DNA of 64,000 bases from Erythrobacter aureus. GTDB lineage: Bacteria; Pseudomonadota; Alphaproteobacteria; Sphingomonadales; Sphingomonadaceae. Under the pieces are notes generated by a model, which saw only the letters and a program-made list of their open reading frames with translations, was not told the DNA's origin and ran no database searches. Position numbers and translations under genes: made by a program. Where the stretch lies: assembly GCF_003355455.1 (NCBI RefSeq), contig NZ_CP031357.1:1-64000 (forward strand), in the 5' to 3' direction. Positions within the stretch are counted from its first letter, which is position 1. Every line of letters begins with the position of its first letter. This document shows positions 26,554-35,760 of this stretch, one piece after another.

Positions 26554-27324
26554 TCAGCCCCGGGCGGGCAGGCCTGCCGCCCGCAAAGCCGCATGGGCCT
26601 CGGCAATCGTGCGCTCGCCGAAGTGGAAGATCGACGCGGCGAGCACCGCGCTGGCGTGGCCGCGCGTTACCCCCTCGACGAGATGGTCGAGCGTGCCCAC
26701 ACCCCCGCTGGCGATGACCGGAACAGAGACCGCATCGGCGATGGCCCGCGTGAGTTCGACATCGTAACCTTGTCTCGTTCCGTCGCCGTCCATCGAAGTG
26801 ACCAGCAGTTCTCCCGCGCCCAGCTCGGCCAGCCGGATCGCATGTTCGACCGCATCGATCCCCGTCGGCTTGCGCCCGCCATGCGTGTAGATTTCCCAGC
26901 CACGCACATCGCCGCTGGTCGAGGCGCGCGCATCGATGCTGGCAACGACGCACTGGCTGCCGAATTTCTCGGCAATCTCGCGGACCAGTTGGGGGGTGCT
27001 GACGGCGGCGGAATTGATGGCGACCTTGTCCGCACCGGCCAGCAGCAGGGCGCGCGCATCCTCGACACTGCGCACACCGCCGCCCACGGTCAGCGGCATG
27101 AAACACACCTTGGCGGTGCGTTCGACCATGTCGAGCAAGGTGCCGCGTCCCTCGTGGCTGGCCGAAATGTCGAGGAAGCACAGTTCGTCCGCGCCCGCCG
27201 CGTCATAGGCCTGCGCCTGCTCGACCGGATCGCCGGCGTCCTTGAGGTCGACGAAATTGACCCCCTTGACCACGCGCCCGTCGGCCACGTCGAGACAGGG
27301 TATGACGCGGATGCGGACAGTCAT
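26554..27324 (-). CDS. hisF: Imidazole glycerol phosphate synthase subunit HisF
   Basis: HisF is the cyclase half of the HisHF complex, using ammonia from HisH to form imidazole glycerol phosphate and AICAR. The 256-residue TIM barrel starts [20 protein letters not shown] with the first catalytic Asp, has the phosphate site TVGGGVRS near residue 80, and the second catalytic Asp in [10 protein letters not shown] near 130. The second phosphate site is [13 protein letters not shown]. The ATG overlaps the hisA stop. Confidence 0.97.
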   Translation of the reverse strand: MTVRIRVIPCLDVADGRVVKGVNFVDLKDAGDPVEQAQAYDAAGADELCFLDISASHEGRGTLLDMVERTAKVCFMPLTVGGGVRSVEDARALLLAGADKVAINSAAVSTPQLVREIAEKFGSQCVVASIDARASTSGDVRGWEIYTHGGRKPTGIDAVEHAIRLAELGAGELLVTSMDGDGTRQGYDVELTRAIADAVSVPVIASGGVGTLDHLVEGVTRGHASAVLAASIFHFGERTIAEAHAALRAAGLPARG

Positions 27325-28049
27325 GCGTGCTCTGCCACACGCAGCGCCGCCGCCAGGTCGAGCCGCCCGTCATAAAGCGCCCGGCCGGTAATCACACCTT
27401 CGATCCCCTCGCCCGCGAATTGCATCAGCGTGTCGATATCGGCGAGATTCTTGACCCCGCCGCTGGCGATTACCGGAATCTCCACCTGCCGCGCCAGGCT
27501 CACGGTCGCGTCGATATTGACGCCCTTGAGCAGTCCGTCGCGACCGATATCGGTAAACAGCAGGCTGGCAACGCCCGCATCCTCGAACCGGCGCGCCATG
27601 TCGACGATCGAGACATCGGAAACCTCGGCCCAGCCGTCGGTGGCGACCATGCCATCGCGCGCATCGACCGCAACCACGATCCGCCCGGCGTGATCGCGCG
27701 CCATGGCCCTCACGAATTGCGGGTCCTTGAGCGCCGCGGTGCCGATCACGATGCGTTCGACCCCCGCTGCGAGCCAGCCCTCGACATCGGCCGGGGTGCG
27801 GATCCCGCCGCCAAGCTGGACCTTGCCCGGAAAGGCGGCGACGATGCCCTCGACGGCTTCGCGGTTTTGCGCGCTGCCGGCAAAGGACCCGTCGAGATCG
27901 ACCACATGGAGATGGTTCGCACCGGCCCGGGCGAACACCTTGGCCTGCGCCGCCGGGTCGTCGCCATAAACGGTTGCGCGGTCCATATCGCCTTCCGCGA
28001 GACGCACGACTTCGCCGTTTTTGAGATCGATGGCGGGAAAGACGATCAT
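27321..28049 (-). CDS. hisA: Phosphoribosylformimino-AICAR-phosphate isomerase HisA
   Basis: HisA opens a ribose ring by an Amadori rearrangement in histidine synthesis. The 242-residue half-barrel repeat protein starts [17 protein letters not shown], has the Asp in [10 protein letters not shown], the phosphate loop [12 protein letters not shown], and [14 protein letters not shown] with the second catalytic Asp. The start was set at MIVFPAIDL because the upstream frame lies inside the hisH/hisA gap. Its stop overlaps hisF by four bases. Confidence 0.97.
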   Translation of the reverse strand: MIVFPAIDLKNGEVVRLAEGDMDRATVYGDDPAAQAKVFARAGANHLHVVDLDGSFAGSAQNREAVEGIVAAFPGKVQLGGGIRTPADVEGWLAAGVERIVIGTAALKDPQFVRAMARDHAGRIVVAVDARDGMVATDGWAEVSDVSIVDMARRFEDAGVASLLFTDIGRDGLLKGVNIDATVSLARQVEIPVIASGGVKNLADIDTLMQFAGEGIEGVITGRALYDGRLDLAAALRVAEHA

Positions 28050-28083
28050 AGTTTTCGGTCCGGTCTGGGGAGCGGGCGCATGG

Positions 28084-28710
28084 TCACGGGGTCCACTCGA
28101 GGAAGCGTGAGAGCAGATCGAGCCCATAGGCCTGGCTCTTTTCGGGGTGAAACTGCACGCCAAGGAAATTGTCGCGCCCAACGGCGGCGACGAGGCCGCC
28201 GCCATGATCGGTCATGGCCAGCACATCCTCATGGTGGCGGACCTTGAAATGGTAGGAATGCAGGAAATAGGCCTCGCCCTCGGCCACCACTTCATGCCCC
28301 TGCGCATGCGGCAAGGGCGCAACATCGTTCCAGCCCATATGCGGTACCTTGACGCTGGTGTCGGTCGGCTCGATCAGGCGCACAGCGCCGTCGATCCACC
28401 CCAGGCCCGGCGTCTCGCCATGTTCGAGCCCGCGCGTCGCGAGCAATTGCATCCCCACGCAGATGCCGAGAAAGGGCGCCCCGCCGACAAAGACGCGTTC
28501 GTGCATCGCTTCGACCGCGCCCTTTTCGGCGTGCAGCCCCTCGGCGCAGGCCTTGAACGACCCGACACCGGGCAGCACGATCCGGTCCGCCGCGCGGATC
28601 ACATCGGGATCGGCGGTGACAGTGACATGCGCCCCGACTTTGCGCAGGGCGTTTTCCACCGAATGAAGATTGCCGGCCCCGTAATCGACCAGCGCGATGA
28701 CCTCAGCCAT
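28084..28710 (-). CDS. hisH: Imidazole glycerol phosphate synthase subunit HisH
   Basis: HisH is the class I glutaminase that feeds ammonia to HisF. The 208-residue protein begins VIALVDYGAGNLHSV, has the nucleophile Cys in GICVGMQLL near residue 84, and the His/Glu pair in GVQFHPEKSQ near the C-terminus. The ATG at 28710 gives [11 protein letters not shown]; another ATG five codons upstream is possible. It lies between a very short open frame and hisA. Confidence 0.97.
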   Translation of the reverse strand: MAEVIALVDYGAGNLHSVENALRKVGAHVTVTADPDVIRAADRIVLPGVGSFKACAEGLHAEKGAVEAMHERVFVGGAPFLGICVGMQLLATRGLEHGETPGLGWIDGAVRLIEPTDTSVKVPHMGWNDVAPLPHAQGHEVVAEGEAYFLHSYHFKVRHHEDVLAMTDHGGGLVAAVGRDNFLGVQFHPEKSQAYGLDLLSRFLEWTP

Positions 28711-28834
28711 TCCTGCGTTCCGCACGCCCCTCCGGGCGCGCGACCTCCTCGCTCATGCGATCGAAGATCGCGTCGCTACGGCCGGCCGGTCGGCCTTGCG
28801 ACTGCTGCGCAGCCCATTCGGCACGATCAGCCAC
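28703..28834 (-). CDS. Possible small protein between hisB and hisH
   Basis: A 43-residue frame with a GTG start (reading [20 protein letters not shown], then a Glu/Arg-rich end). It overlaps the hisB stop by 8 bp and the hisH start by 8 bp, the spacing typical of a translationally coupled gene. It has no recognisable domain. The support is purely positional and by codon use, so it could also be chance. Confidence 0.4.
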   Translation of the reverse strand: MADRAEWAAQQSQGRPAGRSDAIFDRMSEEVARPEGRAERRNG

Positions 28835-29420
28835 CGAGTTGACCTTTCGTACTCGGGATCGCCCCGCCCTTGCGCGGATCGATCTCGACCGCCGCGCGCA
28901 TCGCGCGGGCGAACCCCTTGTAGATCGCTTCGCAGATATGGTGGTTGTTGACGCCGTAGAGCAGTTCGACATGCAGCGTCAGGCCGCAGGTCTGGGCAAC
29001 CGAATGAAACCAGTGCTCGATCAGCTCGGTATCCCATTCACCCAGCTTTTCCTGGCTGAAGCCCGCGCGCCAGACGAGATAGGGCCGCCCCGAAATATCC
29101 AGCGCAACCCGCGCCAGCGTTTCATCCATCGGCGAATAGGCGCTGCCGTAGCGCGCGATCCCGCCCTTATCGCCCAGCGCCTGCCCAAGCGCCTGCCCCA
29201 GCGCCAGCGCGCTGTCTTCAGTGGTGTGATGCTGGTCGACATGCAGATCGCCCGTCACCTTCAGCGTTACGTCGATCAGCGAATGCTTGGCGAACTGTTC
29301 GACCATATGATCGAGAAAACCGATGCCCGTCGCGACATCGTATGTGCCCGTTCCGTCGAGATCGACCTCGACGAGAATTCTGGTTTCCGCGGTATTTCGT
29401 TCGATCCGGCCTGTACGCAT
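28827..29420 (-). CDS. hisB: Imidazoleglycerol-phosphate dehydratase
   Basis: HisB makes imidazole acetol phosphate. The 197-residue monofunctional protein begins [12 protein letters not shown], has [19 protein letters not shown], and the two Mn-binding repeats [14 protein letters not shown] near residue 65 and [13 protein letters not shown] near 160. No phosphatase domain is fused. It is the first gene of the minus-strand his run; about 110 bp separate it from the divergent sspB. Confidence 0.97.
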   Translation of the reverse strand: MRTGRIERNTAETRILVEVDLDGTGTYDVATGIGFLDHMVEQFAKHSLIDVTLKVTGDLHVDQHHTTEDSALALGQALGQALGDKGGIARYGSAYSPMDETLARVALDISGRPYLVWRAGFSQEKLGEWDTELIEHWFHSVAQTCGLTLHVELLYGVNNHHICEAIYKGFARAMRAAVEIDPRKGGAIPSTKGQLGG

Positions 29421-29533
29421 GCCAGCCGCGCTAGAGGGGCGGGCGGCGCCGTGCAAGAAAATGCGCCTATCCACAGGGTAAAGACGCGCTTAAACCGCTT
29501 GACCCGGACCGCCTGCCGCTCCACCTACGCCGC

Positions 29534-30037
29534 ATGAGCGACGACACGCCCGACAGCCTGATCCCCTATGATTCCATCGTCCAGGAAGCCCTGCGTGCCG
29601 TGGTCGGCCGGGTGCTCGGCGAGATCGAGCAGGGTGGCGGCGAATTGCCCGGCGCGCATCATTTCTACATAACTTTCAAGACCCACGCCCCGGGCGTCTC
29701 GATCCCGACCAGCCTGCGCGAACGGTTCCCCGACGAGATGACCATCGTGCTGCAGAACAAGTTCTGGAACCTGAACGTGCGCGAAGACGGCTTCGCGGTC
29801 GGCCTGTCGTTCAACCAGATCCCCGCCGAACTCGACATTCCCTATGCCGCGATCACGCAGTTCGTCGATCCGGCGGTCGATTTCGGGCTGCAGTTCCAGG
29901 CCACGGTGGCGGATATGGGTCCCGCGCCCACCGAACATCCCGAAAACGATGGCACGGAACAGGGCGATGACGCAGCCGTTGAAGGAGCGGAAGACGGCTC
30001 GAATGTCGTCACGGTCGATTTCGGCCGCAAGAAATAG
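29534..30037 (+). CDS. sspB: SspB family ClpXP adaptor (alphaproteobacterial type)
   Basis: SspB brings ssrA-tagged and other substrates to ClpXP. The 167-residue protein has the compact domain in residues 1-120 (SLIPYDSIVQEALRAVVGRV, HHFYITFKTHAPGVSIP, DEMTIVLQNKFWNL), then an acidic flexible linker and the conserved ClpX-binding C-terminal tail VVTVDFGRKK. This is the DUF1321 form found in alphaproteobacteria. It is followed by a small basic-ended hypothetical gene. Confidence 0.92.
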   Translation: MSDDTPDSLIPYDSIVQEALRAVVGRVLGEIEQGGGELPGAHHFYITFKTHAPGVSIPTSLRERFPDEMTIVLQNKFWNLNVREDGFAVGLSFNQIPAELDIPYAAITQFVDPAVDFGLQFQATVADMGPAPTEHPENDGTEQGDDAAVEGAEDGSNVVTVDFGRKK

Positions 30038-30072
30038 GCGCCGGGCCTTCCCGGCATGGAACGGGGCAGGAC

Positions 30073-30522
30073 ATGGCTAAACTCGGCCTTACCGACGAAG
30101 ACAAACCCAATCACCTGACCGATGTGGTTGGTGAAAAGCTCGAACGGGCGACCGGCGGACTTCCGGACCGGGACGAGCCCGTCCCCGGCCCGAGCCCCAA
30201 CCCGGCGACCAATCTCATCATCCACGACATCCTGTTGCGCAGCGCGGGTCGCCTGTCGCGCATGGCGGTCGAGAAAGCAGTGCTGGGTCGGCAATACGGC
30301 CAGCAGTTCGCCAAGGACGCGGTCGAGAACCGCAGCCTGGTGCACACACTTGCCGCCTATGGCGTGACCAAGGTAGCGACCAAATCGGTCCCCGGCGCGC
30401 TGATCGTCGGTACGGGGCTGGCGCTCAAGGTCCTGTTCGATCGCAGCCAGTCACGGCGCAAATCGCGCCGCCAGGGCAACCGCACGCTGCGCCGTCAGGC
30501 CGATCCCGACGGCAAGATTTGA
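30073..30522 (+). CDS. Hypothetical protein
   Basis: A 149-residue protein. Its N-terminus is polar (AKLGLTDEDKPNHLTDVV). The middle has an amphipathic region (AGRLSRMAVEKAVLGRQYGQ), and a weak hydrophobic stretch SVPGALIVGTGLALKVLF near residues 108-125 may touch the membrane. The end is very basic (QSRRKSRRQGNRTLRRQ). I do not recognise the family. It lies 35 bp after sspB and just before gmk in the same direction. Confidence 0.7.
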   Translation: MAKLGLTDEDKPNHLTDVVGEKLERATGGLPDRDEPVPGPSPNPATNLIIHDILLRSAGRLSRMAVEKAVLGRQYGQQFAKDAVENRSLVHTLAAYGVTKVATKSVPGALIVGTGLALKVLFDRSQSRRKSRRQGNRTLRRQADPDGKI

Positions 30523-30577
30523 CGGGATACACGGCGCGGGGGTTGATTAGTCCCCGCTCCATGCGCCAACAGCGCGC

Positions 30578-31225
30578 ATGGCCGATTCCACTGTTTCGCA
30601 CGACAAGCTCGCCCGCAGGGGCCTCATGTTCATCCTCTCCTCGCCCAGCGGAGCGGGAAAGACGACAATCTCGCGCATGTTGCTGGATGCCGATGACGAG
30701 ATCAAGCTGTCGGTCAGCGTCACCACGCGTCCACCGCGAGATGGCGAAATCGACGGTGTGCATTACTATTTTGTGGACGATGCCGAATTCGACAGAATGG
30801 TCGCAGAAGACGACTTCTACGAATGGGCGCATGTTTTCGGTCACCGTTACGGCACACCCAAGGGCAAGATCCGCAATGCGCTAAAGGAAGGGCAGGATTT
30901 CCTGTTCGACATCGACTGGCAGGGCACGCAGCAACTTTATCAGAAGGACCAGCAGGACGTAGTCCGCGTGTTCATTCTCCCGCCGAGTATTGCCGAGCTT
31001 GAACGCCGATTGCGCGGCCGCGGCACCGACAGCGGCGAAGTGATCTCCGCGCGGATGGAGCGCGCGCGCGCCGAGATCAGCCACTGGGACGCCTATGATT
31101 ATGTAGTGATCAACGAGGACGTCGATGCCTGCTTTGCGCAGGTAAGCGAAATCCTCGATGCTGAGCGTATGAAGCGCCAGCGCCAGACCGGCCTGATCCC
31201 TTTCGTGCGCGAGCTGATGGCCTGA
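30578..31225 (+). CDS. gmk: Guanylate kinase
   Basis: Gmk converts GMP to GDP with ATP, an essential step. The 215-residue protein has the P-loop SSPSGAGKTTISRML near residues 20-34, the GMP-binding segment SVTTRPPRDGEIDGVHYYF near 50-68, and the lid GRGTDSGEVISARMERAR around 147-164. The start gives MADSTVSHDKLARRGLM, a normal leader length. Confidence 0.96.
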   Translation: MADSTVSHDKLARRGLMFILSSPSGAGKTTISRMLLDADDEIKLSVSVTTRPPRDGEIDGVHYYFVDDAEFDRMVAEDDFYEWAHVFGHRYGTPKGKIRNALKEGQDFLFDIDWQGTQQLYQKDQQDVVRVFILPPSIAELERRLRGRGTDSGEVISARMERARAEISHWDAYDYVVINEDVDACFAQVSEILDAERMKRQRQTGLIPFVRELMA

Positions 31226-31340
31226 GCAGCGCGATGATCGGTCTTGCGACGCCTTGGGCGGGATGCGAATTGTCAATCATTGCATGGCATCAATCCATGC
31301 GTGATTCGTCGCGTTGTCAGATCGGTTTTGCAGGGTAGCC

Positions 31341-32318
31341 ATGGCTGCAGTTGATTTCGAAAAAGGCGACAAGACCATGGCTTTCCTGAAAAGCCATCGC
31401 CTGCCGCCGAGCCCGCAGAATTATACGCTCGCCTATATCGCCCTGTTCGACAGCGGCTCGCCGATCGGGCGTGCCATCCAGGAAATCGTCGACGAAGGCT
31501 ATCGCATCAAGCAGGAGGAAGTGGACACGATCTTCGACCGCCACGGCGGCGCGGCGATCTATGGCCTGACGGACAAGGCGCAGGGCCAGCGCGCCGCGCA
31601 CCTGCGTCACCAGACGATCAAGCTGGGCGAGCTGGCATCTTCCGCCGCAGATGCCACGGGCGCCTTTGCCCGCGAACTGACCCAAGAGGCCGATCACATG
31701 GCCAGCGACAGCGCCAATACGCTGTCGATTGTCGGGCGCATGATCGAACAATCGCAGCAGGCGCAAGGTCGCCTGACCGAGGCCATGCGGGAGGTGAAGG
31801 AGCTGCGCGAAGAGCTCGAGGCGGCGCGCAACGATGCCCATCGCGACGAACTGACGGGACTCGCCAACCGCCGCGCGATCGAAGTCCATCTTGCCGAACT
31901 GGCCGAAGCGGGCGAGCCGCGCGTTATCGCACTATGCGATATCGACAAGTTCAAGTCGGTCAACGACCGCTACGGTCACAGCGTGGGCGACCGCGTGCTC
32001 AAGCTTGTGGCGAAGACACTGGAAGACATCTGCCGCCCCCATTTCATCGGACGCTGGGGCGGCGAGGAGTTCATTGTCGTCATGCAGTCGGACAATGTCG
32101 AAGCAGGCGTCAACCTGCTCGACCTTGCCCGACACGAGCTTGCCAGAAAGGAATTCAAGCTGCGCGAGACGGATGAACCGATGGGCCTTATCTCCTTTTC
32201 AGGAGGCGTGGCGCTGGCAGCCGGCGGCGCGGATGCAAATGCCGCGACGCTGAAACAGGCTGACCAGGCGCTCTACCGCGCCAAATCCGAAGGTCGCAAT
32301 CGCATCCTCCCGGCCTGA
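31341..32318 (+). CDS. Diguanylate cyclase (GGDEF domain)
   Basis: A 325-residue soluble protein predicted to make cyclic di-GMP. Residues 1-130 form an unrecognised helical sensory part, 130-170 a coiled coil (EELEAARNDAHRDELTGLANR joins it to the catalytic domain), and the GGDEF domain fills the rest with the active site RWGGEEFIVVM near residue 235. The RxxD inhibitory site five residues before GGEEF is absent (CRPH is seen), so product inhibition at that site is not expected. No membrane segment is visible. Confidence 0.92.
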   Translation: MAAVDFEKGDKTMAFLKSHRLPPSPQNYTLAYIALFDSGSPIGRAIQEIVDEGYRIKQEEVDTIFDRHGGAAIYGLTDKAQGQRAAHLRHQTIKLGELASSAADATGAFARELTQEADHMASDSANTLSIVGRMIEQSQQAQGRLTEAMREVKELREELEAARNDAHRDELTGLANRRAIEVHLAELAEAGEPRVIALCDIDKFKSVNDRYGHSVGDRVLKLVAKTLEDICRPHFIGRWGGEEFIVVMQSDNVEAGVNLLDLARHELARKEFKLRETDEPMGLISFSGGVALAAGGADANAATLKQADQALYRAKSEGRNRILPA

Positions 32319-32339
32319 CGGCCGCCCTTCGCCGATTCC

Positions 32340-33137
32340 TCATCCGGCCTGGGCGAAGTGGTTCGGGAGCAAAGCGTTGACGATGCCGCCATCGATGGTG
32401 ACGGTTTCCCCGATGGTGTAATCGCCAGCCCGGCTGGCAAGATAGACCGCGGTTCCACCCATATCGAGCTTGTCGCCCACGCGCTTGCTCGGAATGCCCG
32501 CGGCGGACTGCTCTTCGAAATCGCGTGCGGCGCGATTCATGTTCGAGGGGAAGGCCCCCGGCGCAAGGCTGGTGACATAGATATGGTCGTTGACCAGCCG
32601 CGCGGCCATCCGGCGCGTGAGGTGGATCAGCGCCGCTTTCGAAGCCTGATAGCTGTAGGTCTCCCACGGGTTGATGCGCTGGCCGTCGACCGAGGTGATG
32701 TTGATCACCTTGCCCGGTCGTTCCGCGCTGGCAGCCGCGGTCAACAGCGTGTGTAGCTTCTGCGTGAGGAAGAACGGCGTCTTGACGTTGAGGTCCATGA
32801 CCTTGTCCCAGCCGGCTTCGGGAAATTCGAGATAGTCCACGCCCCAGGCGGCGCCTGCATTGTTGACCAGGATGTCAAGCTTGCTTTCGCGGCTGGAAAG
32901 CTCTTCCACCAGCGCGTCGATCCCTTCCAGGGTCGACAGATCGCCCTGGATGCCGATCACACGCTCGCCCAGTTCGGCGCAGGTTTCCTCTATCTCGTCG
33001 ATCTTGCGCGCGCTGATATAGACACGCTCGATCCCGGCGGCGAGGAAGCCTTCGACGATCATTTTGCCGATGCCACGGCTGCCGCCGGTGACGAGGGCAA
33101 CACGGCCCTTGAGGCTGAACAGGTCTTCAAGTGTCAT
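32340..33137 (-). CDS. SDR family oxidoreductase
   Basis: A 265-residue Rossmann-fold dehydrogenase. TGGSRGIGK near residues 18-26 binds NAD(P), NNAG lies near 92, and the catalytic triad is the Ser in NITSVDG, with YSYQASK as YxxxK. The C-terminus has TIGETVTIDGG typical of the FabG-like classical group. It begins the minus-strand half of an acyl-CoA catabolic cluster, so a hydroxyacyl-CoA or alcohol substrate is likely, but this is inference. Confidence 0.9.
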   Translation of the reverse strand: MTLEDLFSLKGRVALVTGGSRGIGKMIVEGFLAAGIERVYISARKIDEIEETCAELGERVIGIQGDLSTLEGIDALVEELSSRESKLDILVNNAGAAWGVDYLEFPEAGWDKVMDLNVKTPFFLTQKLHTLLTAAASAERPGKVINITSVDGQRINPWETYSYQASKAALIHLTRRMAARLVNDHIYVTSLAPGAFPSNMNRAARDFEEQSAAGIPSKRVGDKLDMGGTAVYLASRAGDYTIGETVTIDGGIVNALLPNHFAQAG

Positions 33138-33153
33138 TGCAATTCTCCCAAAT

Positions 33154-33234
33154 CAGTCATTGCGAGGAGCCGCAGGCGACGCGGCAATCCATTTTGCCGC
33201 TCCCCGGATTGCTTCGCTTCGCTCGCAATGACTG
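33154..33234. repeat. GTCATTGCGAG palindromic element, copy 2
   Basis: The element is bounded by perfect 13-bp inverted ends CAGTCATTGCGAG and CTCGCAATGACTG. The inner block GGAGCCGCAGGCGACGCGGC is the same as in the copy near 14.3 kb. Here it separates the SDR and the first acyl-CoA dehydrogenase gene, both on the minus strand. Confidence 0.85.
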
Positions 33235-33254
33235 GGAGTGGTGATCGTCTGGCG

Positions 33255-34394
33255 TCAATAGCCGCTCATCTCGGCAACGCGGCCGGCATGATAATACTGG
33301 TCGCCCAGGAATTCCTGCAGTGCACGGTCGCGCTTCATATAGAGGCCGATATCGTATTCGTCGGTCATGCCGATCCCGCCGTGCATCTGCACGCCTTCGC
33401 GCACGGCGAGCCCCGCCACTTTGGCGACCTTGGCCTTGGCGACCGAAGCCATGAGGTCGGCCTTTTCGCTGCCGCCATCGAGCAACTGAGCTGCCTTGAT
33501 GGTGACCGCACGCGCGATTTCGACCTCGGAATACAGATGGGCCGCGCGGTGCTGCAATGCCTGGAATTCGCCGATCACCCGGCCGAATTGCTTGCGCTGC
33601 TTGAGATAGTCGACGGTCATGTCCATCGCGCCGCGAGCCACGCCCACCCCTTCCGAAGCGGCGCCGACGCGGCCCGCCACCAGCATGGCATCGAGCACCT
33701 CGCGTCCGCCATCGACCTCGCCGATCACGGCATCGCCATCGAGCTCGACACCATCGAATGTGACATGGCTGGCCATCGAGCTGTCGACCAGGCGCACGCT
33801 GTCATGGCTCATGCCGGCGGCATCCTGCGGGACGGCGAACAGCGTCACGCCATCCACGTCGCTATCGCTGCCCGAAGTCCGCGCGGCCACCACGATCATC
33901 TCGGCGCTGGCCCCATAGACCACGAAGTCCTTCTTGCCCGAAAGCTTGAAGCCATTGCCCGATTTTTGGGCCTTGCAGGCGATCGTCTCGGGGCGGTGCT
34001 TGCGCCCTTCGTCGATGGCCACGCCATAAACCTTCTCGCCCGAGATGAGATCGGGCAGCCAGCGGCCCTTCACGTCGTTGCTGCCGTGCTTGAGCGCGGT
34101 TGCCGCCAGCACGGAGGAGGAGAGGAAGGGCGAAGGCGTGAGATTGCGCCCGATTTCCTCCAGCACGATGTTCGCTTCGACCTGGCCCATGCCGAGCCCA
34201 CCGTCGTCTTCATCCACCAGCATGCCGGTAAAGCCCATTTCGGCAAACTGCTGCCACAAGGCATGGCCGAAGCCGTCCTTGCACTGGCGGTCGCGCCAGT
34301 GGCGGAGCTGGTTCTTGATCGAACCTTCCTCGGCCATGAACTGGCCTGCGGTGTCGGCCAGCATCGTCTGGTCGTCGTCGTAATACAGAGGCAT
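33255..34394 (-). CDS. Acyl-CoA dehydrogenase family protein (379 aa)
   Basis: A flavoprotein of the ACAD fold: N-terminal helices, a middle beta domain (LSGKKDFVVYG), and a C-terminal bundle with RKQFGRVIGEFQALQHRAA and MHGGIGMTDEYDIG. It lies three bases after the next gene (34398-35582), also an acyl-CoA dehydrogenase on the same strand. Adjacent, unequal ACAD pairs often form alpha2beta2 heterotetramers acting on large acyl-CoAs such as steroid side chains; this pairing is inferred. The residue acting as catalytic base cannot be fixed without an alignment. Confidence 0.9.
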   Translation of the reverse strand: MPLYYDDDQTMLADTAGQFMAEEGSIKNQLRHWRDRQCKDGFGHALWQQFAEMGFTGMLVDEDDGGLGMGQVEANIVLEEIGRNLTPSPFLSSSVLAATALKHGSNDVKGRWLPDLISGEKVYGVAIDEGRKHRPETIACKAQKSGNGFKLSGKKDFVVYGASAEMIVVAARTSGSDSDVDGVTLFAVPQDAAGMSHDSVRLVDSSMASHVTFDGVELDGDAVIGEVDGGREVLDAMLVAGRVGAASEGVGVARGAMDMTVDYLKQRKQFGRVIGEFQALQHRAAHLYSEVEIARAVTIKAAQLLDGGSEKADLMASVAKAKVAKVAGLAVREGVQMHGGIGMTDEYDIGLYMKRDRALQEFLGDQYYHAGRVAEMSGY

Positions 34395-34397
34395 CGA

Positions 34398-35582
34398 TCA
34401 GGCTCCCGGCAGGTCGAGGATACGTTTGGAAATGACGTTCAGCATGACTTCGGAGGTCCCCCCTTCGATGCTGTTCGCCTTGGTGCGCAGCCAGTTACGC
34501 GAGGGCTTGCCGCCGCTCGTCTCCTCGCTCTCCCATTCGAGGGCGTGGCTGCCGCCCGCCGCCATCATCAGCTCGTGGCGGCGCTTGTTCAGCTCGGTCC
34601 CGGCATATTTCATCATGTTCGGCTGGGCGGGGTGCGCCTTGCCGACCTTGATCTCGTCGAGGAACTTCTCGCCCATCGCGCCATAGGCCAGCGCGTCGAC
34701 ATCGAACTGCGCGAGCTCGGCGCGCAGCACCGGATCGACCTCGCCATTGGCGCGGGTCAGCGCTGCGCCGATCGTGCCGGTATTGCCGCCATCGGCGCCC
34801 GAGATCATCTCGCGCTCGTGGCCGAGCAGGTATTTCGCCACATCCCAGCCGCGATTGATTTCGCCGACATAGGCGGGAACATCCTCGCCATAGCTCTTGG
34901 GCACGCTGACATCGTCGAAGAAGGTTTCGCAGAACGGGCTGTTGCCGCTGATCAGCAGGATCGGCTTGGTCGACACACCTTCGCTCGCCATGTCGTAAAG
35001 CATGAAGGTGATGCCGCGATACTTGTCCTCCTTATCCGTGCGGACGAGACAGAAGATCCAGTCGGCCTTGTCGGCATAGGAGGTCCAGATCTTCTGGCCG
35101 TTGACCACCCAGTGATCGCCCTTGTCCTCTCCGAAGGTTTGCAAGGATACGAGATCCGACCCCGAACCCGGTTCCGAATAGCCTTGGCACCAGCGGATTT
35201 CACCGCGCGCGATTTCGTTGAGAAAGCGCTGTTTCTGACCTTCGGTGCCGAAATGCAGCAGCGCCGGGCCGAGCATCCAGATACCGAAGCTGGAAAGCGG
35301 CGGGCGCGCGCCGATGGCGGCCATTTCCTCGCGTAGCACCTTGGCCTGCGCGGGCGAGAGACCGGCGCCGCCATATTCCTTGGGCCATGCGGGGACAGTG
35401 TAGCCTTTGTCGCGCGCGGCTTCGAACCAGGCCTTCTGCGCCTCGCTCTTGAAGGTTGCATTGCGGCCGCCCCAATAGACGTCTTCCTCGTCGCGCACCG
35501 GCTGGCGCATCTCGGGCGGGCAATTGGCTTCGAGCCAGGCGCGCGTTTCCGCGCGGAAGGCTTCCAGGTCGCTGTTGGACAT
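34398..35582 (-). CDS. Acyl-CoA dehydrogenase family protein (394 aa)
   Basis: The ACAD fold is complete: flavin-binding YSEPGSGSDL near residue 130, VNGQKIWTSYA near 160, and the C-terminal RTKANSIEGGTSEVMLNVIS with the terminal helix. The N-terminal Trp-rich part (ARTWLEANCPPEM style) is typical of the FadE17-like branch. It is the first of two ACAD genes in the minus-strand unit and probably the partner of the 379-residue protein. Its substrate is an unspecified acyl-CoA. The gap upstream separates it from the plus-strand half of the cluster and should hold both promoters. Confidence 0.92.
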   Translation of the reverse strand: MSNSDLEAFRAETRAWLEANCPPEMRQPVRDEEDVYWGGRNATFKSEAQKAWFEAARDKGYTVPAWPKEYGGAGLSPAQAKVLREEMAAIGARPPLSSFGIWMLGPALLHFGTEGQKQRFLNEIARGEIRWCQGYSEPGSGSDLVSLQTFGEDKGDHWVVNGQKIWTSYADKADWIFCLVRTDKEDKYRGITFMLYDMASEGVSTKPILLISGNSPFCETFFDDVSVPKSYGEDVPAYVGEINRGWDVAKYLLGHEREMISGADGGNTGTIGAALTRANGEVDPVLRAELAQFDVDALAYGAMGEKFLDEIKVGKAHPAQPNMMKYAGTELNKRRHELMMAAGGSHALEWESEETSGGKPSRNWLRTKANSIEGGTSEVMLNVISKRILDLPGA

Positions 35583-35760
35583 TGTCCAATCCTCTCTTTT
35601 TCAAACCATCGGTATGTTGACGCTTACGTTAGGGTGATTCGGCCCATCGGCGCAAGGCCACTCGCGATGGCCCGCATTGCCGTAACGTCAGCCGGAATGC
35701 GTTGACGCATTGGCACGCTCGCCTAAGCTGCGCGCAAAGAAATTCGGGGAGAGAGTAGGG

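Noticed and set aside
29464..29474. TATCCACAG near the sspB start as a DnaA box
   Set aside because: A single near-match with no cluster around it. No origin is indicated.
33228..35336. A 702-codon open frame antisense to the two acyl-CoA dehydrogenase genes
   Set aside because: The opposite strand carries two well-supported family proteins. The antisense product is His/Arg-rich with no domain, typical of GC-driven long open frames.
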